Positions 57,201-64,000 of a DNA stretch of 64,000 nucleotides are shown piece after piece. A program made the translations under genes and the position numbers. The stretch comes from Pyrocephalus nanus (Eukaryota; Chordata; Aves; Passeriformes; Tyrannidae). Each line of letters starts with the position of its first letter. Position 1 is the stretch's first letter. The stretch is taken from NCBI GenBank assembly GCA_038380795.1, contig CM076275.1, positions 10,387,001 to 10,451,000 on the forward strand, read 5' to 3'. The notes beneath the pieces are model-generated. The model was not told where the DNA came from, searched no databases, and was given only the letters and a program-made list of their open reading frames with translations.

Positions 57201-58145
57201 AGTAGTTATTCAGACAGTTTTAAAGGAGACAATAAACTAGGAAGTTCAAGGAAGAGATTTCTTGGAATTCTTATGGAAGTAATATTTATTTATTTGTCTG
57301 CAGTTAATGAAACTGAAAGAATGGTTTCTGTCAAATCATGCAATTTCGTTGAAATTGTTGTTCATAAGCATTTTGATTTTGAGACAGTTTTCAAAGCAAC
57401 CTTTTCAGTCCTATTCAAAATAGAAAAATATTAACTTGTTTCAGAATTTTGGGTTTAATATTGTAATTATTTTGCTTCTTTAATGTTCTTAGTGCTTTTG
57501 AACATCTATACTCTAGCAGAAATGTGAACTCTCTCAGTTATCTTAAGTGTACTTATACCTACATATTTTATTCCAAGGTTTTAGTAAAAATAAAAATACC
57601 AAGAAATTCCTCCCAGCTCCCTATTTTATCTCAGAACAATCTGCCCTTCAAAGCTCTCTGCAGCCTGGCAAGCTAACAGTATAAAGAGGTGATTTACAGC
57701 CTTATTATGTGTCCTGTGCATAATCAACTGTCCCCTGCATGGTCAGTTTGGCAGAAGAACCTCATCAGCTCCAACCTCCCTTCTCAGATAAAATTTAAAA
57801 GTAAGTAGTTAAAACCAGCTATAGTTCTGAGGCTTTGCATTCTTTTTAGTCACAGTGCAGAATGCAGCTCTGATTCACACCACCACCAAGGATGAGGTTT
57901 CATCCACCCAAGTGGGCAGCTGTACAGCTGGTACAGTCATGTTTGATAAATGGAGCACAAGCCTAAAATTTCACTTTCTGTCTCCCACCCAGGTCCAGGA
58001 ACCATTGCTCTCTGTCCCAATACACTGAGAAACTTGCAGTCTTTAGACATCAGAACTGTAATATAGCAGGAAATACAGGAGGTTACTCACTTGCCAAGCA
58101 AAGAACTGCCAGAGCGAGGAGCACAAAGACTGCTGTTGTCTTCAT
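54164..58145 (-). CDS. SPINK-type secreted Kazal serine-protease inhibitor, complete (82 residues, 4 exons)
   Basis: The joined exons (58091-58145, 55998-56017, 54717-54844 and 54164-54209) give 82 residues with all GT-AG borders and phases matching. An 18-residue hydrophobic signal peptide ([18 protein letters not shown]) leads a short NADKDNE linker and one Kazal domain. Its six cysteines are spaced C-13-C-7-C-10-C-2-C-17-C, with the hallmark [12 protein letters not shown]. The P1 residue, second after the second cysteine, is Arg (C-E-R-L-Y), which predicts inhibition of trypsin-like proteases outside the cell. The protein ends at the sixth cysteine. The 13-residue first loop resembles human SPINK9, while Arg at P1 and the FCKA motif resemble SPINK6. 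As no single orthologue can be picked, no symbol is given. The position beside FBXO38 matches the mammalian SPINK cluster, and birds keep ovomucoid-type inhibitors in this family. Confidence 0.92.
54717..54844 (-). CDS. SPINK-type gene exon 3, Kazal core
   Basis: It encodes [20 protein letters not shown], then [20 protein letters not shown] and AV, holding cysteines 1 to 5 and the reactive loop (P1 Arg). The acceptor is TTTGCAG and the donor GTAAGT. Confidence 0.95.
55384..55496 (-). repeat. CR1 LINE fragment in SPINK-type intron 2
   Basis: Reverse-oriented CR1 text: ccagttgtttcttgaacacc, then tccagggatggggactccat, cacctccctgggcagcccct and gaagaaaatcctcctgag. Both ends are truncated. Confidence 0.85.
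55998..56017 (-). CDS. SPINK-type gene exon 2, 20-base micro-exon
   Basis: Only 20 bases, encoding the end of Asn and then ADKDNE. The acceptor TTTATTGCAG and donor GTGAGT are both strong, and the frame requires it. Small second exons are usual in SPINK genes. Confidence 0.88.
58091..58145 (-). CDS. SPINK-type gene exon 1, signal peptide
   Basis: The ATG at 58145-58143 follows TTTGCC and starts a typical signal peptide: Lys-2, then a Val/Leu/Ala core ending CLA. The donor is GTGAGT. The split last codon makes Asn with the next exon. Confidence 0.92.
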
Positions 58146-58245
58146 GGCAAACAGGGGTTCTTGGCCTGTTTCACAGCCCGTCTGTCCTTCAGGTATTCCA
58201 GCACGTTTAGCTCCAGTGTGTGTCCATGTGTCTGTGGGAGCAGAT

Positions 58246-58254
58246 ATTTATATA
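58246..58254 (-). promoter_or_regulatory. TATA box of the SPINK-type gene
   Basis: TATATAAAT on the minus strand, about 100 bases before the ATG, would place the start of transcription near 58220 and give a 5' UTR of about 75 bases. A TATA promoter without a CpG island suits a tissue-restricted secreted inhibitor. Confidence 0.7.
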
Positions 58255-58259
58255 CACGA

Positions 58260-61200
58260 GCACAGGGAGCAGGAACCCTGGTGATGAAATCCCCTCACAC
58301 AGAACGTAATTAGAAGAAGGTGTTGCCCATGTAGTGTCAATAGAATGTCTTCTGTACAGCGTGAAGGTCATGAGTGTCCCAGCATGGATTGTGTTGATAG
58401 AGCAGATGTATTGTTCCTTGGCTAAGCCCCTTGCCTAATTAACTGTTCTATCTCCATCATCGAGTCCAAGGAGTGACTCAGTAAGGTGGTTACTTATTGC
58501 TGGTCTGTTATTGCTTATTGACTCTTAGAGATGAACACAATTCCCAAGGGAAAAATAATTGTTACTGGGTGTGTTCCAAAAGATTCATCCCAGTAGAGCT
58601 GAAGTCCTTAATTCCTATTGTCTTGATGTTTTGGAGCTGCCTGTGAGCTCTGTTTAAAGGTGATGCTGGTTCCTATGGCTGTGCACTGAGCCCTTCTAGG
58701 CTGCTCTGGAAAAGAATGTTTCATTTGAACACCCTAAACTTCACAAAAAGCCCAGAAAATCCTTCAGTGTTCTCCTTCCTTTAAAATTCTGCCACTTCAG
58801 AGACTGGAACCAACGCTCTGTGAGAGAAAGAGCAAAGATACCACATGGCACTGCCTGGCAAAGAGCAGGGATGAGTTCAGAGCCACTGGGCATCCTGCTG
58901 AGTTACTGCCTGGTCTGGTGTCATGGAGATATGGAGGAGATTCCTCTGCCTGCTCCTCCTCTCCTTTATTCCTGTGTCCAGCACAGTAGGAGGGATTCTT
59001 CAAAAAAATCCAGCATACCACTGTATTAATGACTTAATCCACAGGCATCATTTTCTGTCTTTTATAATAATTCCTCCCCAGCTCAGGGGAGGAATCACAA
59101 TGGGACACTCAGTTCTGAGGCTTAATTTTCATGAAGTTCAAAGTAATGTGGAGTTTTGAGCTGATAGTTTTGTTTGAACCCATCCCTCCCAAATCATCAT
59201 GTTAATGTAGTTGGGCAAATTGTCTCAGTAGGAAAGATCCCTGCATACCACTACAATTCACAGTATTTCAGTGATCACCTTCCCTCGTTGCAAGGAATTG
59301 GGGCCATATGTGCTATCTTCAGGATGACAGAAGGAAACTGAAAGTTCTTACAGGAAAAGTTGTAATAGGTAAAATAGACCTTGGCCCCAATAATTCATCT
59401 CAAGAAGGATAAATATCATCTTGTCTTCAAGGATTATAGGTAATTAATAAATGGCTAATTTCTCATCACTTCATGGGATGAAAAATATAAATGCCATCAA
59501 ATTCAAGTTCCAGCTTAGGTAAAGATCTGGTTTGAGCTGGAGCCCTGTAATTTAATGCCCTTACTTCAGTGATTTAATATTTAATTTTCCTTTGTTTTTA
59601 AGTTGGACATCTGTGCATGTTCCTTTGAAGTTGGTCTGGATTCTTCTGCTTTGGGTTGTCAGTGAAATTTTTGTACTGGAGAGCCCAAAACCTTTCTGAA
59701 GAGCCTGGGAAAGAGCATGTATAAACTCGTGGAGAGTATTCAGGCCATGTTCATTGGTTGGTGGACAATTATCAACATTAGGCAACAAGAGCAAAACCCA
59801 AAGCAAGCCAGAAGTTACTCCTAATCTGAATAGTTTTGAGCAAACAAGACTCTTGAGGAAATCTTGAAACTAAAACTGCAGCTTGACAGAACATGCCGGT
59901 TCCTTGACACCGGAATGAGGAAATCTGCCACTCTGGTTACGCTCTCTTGCCCTAATACAGTGCTCCAGAGTGTCCTGTCTGATGCAACTTCAATATCCAT
60001 CCCATTCCTCCAGCAGAAGAGTGTAAACATCTGCTTCAAGTCTGCTAAGTTGATGTAGGAATCTTTTCTGAGACTAGTGCAGAGAGAGATGACTCTTGGA
60101 GGTGGGAGGGGACCAAAAAGGGAGGCAGATTTTAAATGAGATTTTTCTTAGAATTTGAAAGTTACCTTTCTATTGGAAGGATTCCTAATGCTTATTCTAT
60201 GCCCCATATCAGGAAAGCCATGGGGTGAATGTTTTCTCTCTGGTAATGTTTAGGTGTATTGGTTCGAGCTTTTGAATCAAATAAAGATTTGTTTCTTGAA
60301 CAATGGACCTGAAGCTTTCTAGGGCTTGCCCAGACCACTCAGACAGGAGGGACACAGTTGTGATGAGAGGCTGTGAGACATTGTAGGGTGTGCAAACAGC
60401 AGCTCACTCACAGCAGGGGCTCAGCTTAAATCCTGGAGATTTTTGTGTTTTGAAATATCAAAGCTGTCTTAGAGCTTTGAGAAGAAAAACACCCTACTCA
60501 GAGAGCAACAGTGTGTTTCACTTTCTGCAGTGAGGTGTTACTCACATACAGAATCCTAAAATGAAACTTGGTGAAGAGTAAAATGCCACAGAACTAACTG
60601 CAACTCCAGTTTAAAAGTAGACCAAAGCCTCTGGATCTCTATTCCTTGCTTTAAGAATGGGCAGAACTCACATCAGCCAGCTAGAGAAAATAGTCACTAT
60701 TTGACTGAAAAAACGCTTTATCTGAGGAATCTTTCTTGTCCAAACTTGTTTACCCTGCTAGCTCTTCACATGGAGCTGGTCTGACAACCTGAGGCCTGTC
60801 ATCCTCCGGCAGACTGAAGGTTCCCTTAGATCAGAGTACTGTGTTCAAGAACTTTCCATGGCATATTGGGAAGAGACCAGTTTTCATGGTGTGCAAGTTG
60901 GACATGAGTCAATGGCTTGCCCCTGTGCTGAACAAGTCCAGCTCAGCATGCTGGGCTGTATTAGTAAGAGGGTAATTATCAAGTTCAGCACTGATGAAGC
61001 TGCATCTGGCATTCTGGGTACAGTTCTGGGCTCCCTGGCACAAAAAGGCACTGAAATACTGGATCAGAAGCAGTGAAGGACCAACAAGGTGTTTAGAGGG
61101 ATGAAGCTAGGATGTCATGCTAGGAAAGATTGAGAGAAGTGGTTTGCCCAGTTTGGAGAAAGAGAGTAAAGTCTCCTTGCTTTCAGCTGCTTTCAGGACG

Positions 61201-64000
61201 TGCAGAGAAGACAGAGCCAGAGTCTTCTTGGAGATGCACAGTGAAAGGAAGAGAGAGAACCCTGCAAATTGCAGCAAGAGAAATTCTAATTAGATATGAG
61301 GAAAACAAATTTCACAATGAGAGTAGTCAAGAATAGGAACAGATTATCCAGAGATCATTGGAGATACTAAAAAATGGATCTGTTCTGAACTGGCCATAAT
61401 GTAGTGATGGGTGTGGGGAACCAGGTGACCTCCAGTGATCCATTCCAAGGGAACTGATTCTATGATTCCCACAGGAGAATGTCAAGTGTTGCTGGCAGGC
61501 AGCTGCTCGGGGACTTTGTGGCATATTTGTCCTTATGAGTTAACATTTGACAAAGCAGCACAGACAGTAAATTAGCACAATAGATTGATTTTACCTACTT
61601 AGGAAACATGTCGTTCGTTGGAAAACAAGTGTTCAGATCTGTTTAGGAATAGCTGCTTCCCAAAGCTGTGTCAGTACGGCCTCTTCATCATACCTAAAAC
61701 TAATTTAGAAATTTATAGGAAATACTCTGTATTGATGAATAGTGAGCAAAATTTTGACCTAGTCATCAAACTCACGAATACATGTAGGTTAATTGTGGGC
61801 CTCTCATAGTTTTCTGCCTTTACCGTTTCCTACCTTTATCTTCATATCTTGTCTTATTATCTGTCCAAGTTGATCTTTTGAAGAAGAAAAATTAATTACA
61901 TGGTGTTACATCTGGTAAAATATTAGTGCACATTTTTCCGAGAGGAGGACAATTTTTCACAATTATTCATATATTGCTTTTAGATTTGGAGTGCTGAATG
62001 GAGCACGAATGGGATGCCAACTATGCTGCTGCAGCACGTCATTAGTTAAGTGCCTGCTTTATTCTGCTTGGGAGGGTGTTCTGTGGCTGCATTCCAGAAC
62101 GGTAACCTGTTCTCATTCATCTGATGGATGCCTCCCACTGAGGGCATCAACAGTGCTGAAAAAATGGCACGTGGAATAGCTAAAAAATATATTCTCACAC
62201 ACACCACATAAACCTTTGAAGAATGTGCAAGCCAAGATAGATCCTGCCATGGTCACCCACGCCGGTGATTCCGGTGCGTGTTTATTCAGGACGCGGTTCG
62301 TGGGCTCCCTCAATCCATCTCTGGGTGGGTGGTTTGGGTTGTCCGCCCATGTGCAATTAACATATCAGACTTTTGAAGTCTTGCTCAATGGAAGAGTTGA
62401 GAGTCAAGTGATGTGTTTGTTAAGGCATCAAACTGGGCCAAAACAGTATTTGCCTGAAGGAAGGTGAGTTTCCCGTTTTCCACACCTTAAGAGAGATCAA
62501 AGGACCCTTTCTTTAACACTGCAGATGTCAAGGCAGGACAGATCCCTTCATGTTTTATTTCAGAAAGTAAAAAAATAAACCCAACACCACTCTGCAAAGG
62601 CTGGCGCTGAGCTTTCTGTTTTTCTTTGTATCTTCTGATATCATTAAGATACAATACAACAAGGCTGTGATACCTGAACTTGTGGATCCTTTGAATTACT
62701 TAGTGCCATTCCATTGATGGGTCTGAATTGATTTTTCACAGGTAAAACAAAACAAGCATTAACAGCTTAACATTTCCACTGAATGTATTGCACCTTGAGC
62801 ATTGAATAGGACTTATATTAAATTGCCTCAAGATGCAATTCCCAGGTGTTCAGCACTTTGAAGTTCTGTCACACTGAACTCATCAAACCGACATATTTGA
62901 AGCAAGGTTTCTTTTAAGGTTTTTTGATGTCTCAGAACAAGGCTGGGGAATATACACTGGATTTCCCTCTCTTACAAATACTATTACTTCTATAAAAGAG
63001 AATCTACAACTTATGAAGAAAAGGGATAAGATGAAGGTCAGCATGGAAGAAAGGGTAGATACAAAACATTTGGACCTGAAATCTGTGTTTTCCCGCAGAA
63101 CCCTTAATTAGACATAAGCCTTTTTTCCCCCCCTTTTGCTGCTAGCAAGTGCCTGCTTGCCCAGTTGAAGCACTTAGAGGATAGCAAGTTCCTACTGTAA
63201 CCTATTAGTGCCTCATTAAGGACACCAACTATTTGTCAAGCATTCCTTAAGATGAGGAGCACCCACAAAAAGCCCTGAAGGGAATTAGTCAGTCTCTGTT
63301 CAGTGCAGATTTAGGGAGGTGTGGTAGGCAAAACCTAAAGCCACAGGTTGAGTGATGAGTATGAATAGAAAGCTGGAGGAGCTTCCCCTTCCCAGAAAAT
63401 GGTGGGACACAGAATCAGGAGTAGGTCCAGTATAAGACTATTATCTATTGTACAATTAATGACTTTCATACCTCAGGAGCCTCAGGAATAAATTTAATTC
63501 TTTAATTTCATTTCAGAATCTCTGATTTTGTAATCTAAAGTTTTTAGGCCAGTTTTGTGCATTGTGCAGCCTGACTGAGTCTATGCATTGTGGCATTTAT
63601 CAGAAGGTTTCCATATTATTTGCAGTGCAACAAGGAGAGGAACTAAGAAAGAGAAGTCCAAGGACTAACTGACACATCAACTATTATGTTCCTGAACGGA
63701 TGGAGTATCTTAGAAAATTATCTCCAATATATGGAGCCACCATAGGGAATATTTGAGCTGTGATAGAAACACCTTTTTGTACAGTCCCTCAGAGGTGGGA
63801 GACTGACAATTCTTTGAGGAGATATTCACAGGCACTTGGGTCCATATGAGGCCCAGGTAATGGATAATAAAGGATTAAAGCCAACTTTATGTCTCAGAGA
63901 GCAGCCATCTTATAATTAACCTGATTTCTGCAGAATAAGGGACAGTTTCAAGCTGTGCTTTCTTATTTTCCTGAAGAATCTTAGCCAATGACTTCCCTCA
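58260..64000. other. Intergenic sequence right of the SPINK-type gene
   Basis: No further Kazal motif (C-G-x-D-G-x-T-Y) was found on either strand. It holds an old CR1 copy at 60897-61476. Unexplained open frames at 59561-59860 (minus) and 59864-60058 (plus) have no recognisable family. The next member of the inhibitor cluster, if present, would lie beyond the window. Confidence 0.6.
60897..61476 (+). repeat. Old, diverged CR1 LINE copy
   Basis: CR1 blocks are recognisable in plus order: atgctgggctgtattagtaa, gatgaagctgcatctggcat, acagttctgggctccctggc, ctaggaaagattgagagaag, aggtgacctccagtgatcca and ttctatgattccca. It has many differences from the other copies, so it is probably among the oldest here. 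Confidence 0.85.

Larger units (their letters stand above)
54845..58090 (-). other. SPINK-type gene introns 1 and 2
   Basis: Intron 2 (54845-55997) carries a CR1 fragment at 55384-55496. Intron 1 (56018-58090) has no repeat copy or extra Kazal exon that I could find. Confidence 0.7.

Noticed and set aside
59500..60320. Endogenous retrovirus or LTR around the AATAAA at 60280
   Set aside because: No matching second LTR, primer-binding site or recognisable gag, pol or env segment was seen. The poly(A)-like hexamer alone is not enough.

Overview
The window is vertebrate nuclear DNA, almost certainly from a bird. It has GT-AG introns, a CpG-island promoter, and at least fourteen fragments of the chicken-repeat 1 (CR1) LINE type in both orientations, with the usual bird-like ends close to ATTCTGTGA. 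No bacterial, viral or CRISPR-like system was seen.

Three genes can be supported. (1) Bases 1 to about 18.5 kb are the 3' end of HTR4, the serotonin receptor 5-HT4, on the plus strand. The only coding part found is one terminal exon at 17174-17261, which encodes the 5-HT4(a)-type tail. The seven-transmembrane core exons are not in the window, so 1-17173 is read as the last large intron. (2) FBXO38 fills about 28 to 51 kb on the minus strand. I assembled 21 coding exons, all with GT-AG borders and compatible phases, into an unbroken 3558-base coding sequence (1185 residues). A noncoding first exon ends at 50822 inside a CpG island with two perfect GCCGCCATCTTG (YY1-type) motifs. (3) A small four-exon SPINK-type gene lies at about 53.6 to 58.2 kb on the minus strand. 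It encodes an 82-residue secreted single-Kazal protease inhibitor with arginine at the predicted P1 position and a TATA box upstream.

The order and relative orientations SPINK > FBXO38 > < HTR4 match, to my knowledge, the human chromosome 5 neighbourhood, so this is an old conserved block. The genes are not an operon. FBXO38 is an F-box substrate receptor, HTR4 a G-protein-coupled receptor and the SPINK product an extracellular inhibitor.

The remaining sequence is introns and intergenic DNA with CR1 fragments, homopolymer and AT-rich tracts, and one unexplained GC-rich CpG island at about 25.14-25.50 kb between HTR4 and FBXO38. Bases 58.3-64 kb hold an old CR1 copy and no gene that I recognise. 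I found no clearly novel biological system. The most useful leads are the orphan CpG island with a same-strand poly(A) signal about 2.7 kb downstream, the unusual splice acceptors in FBXO38 and the YY1 array at its promoter.
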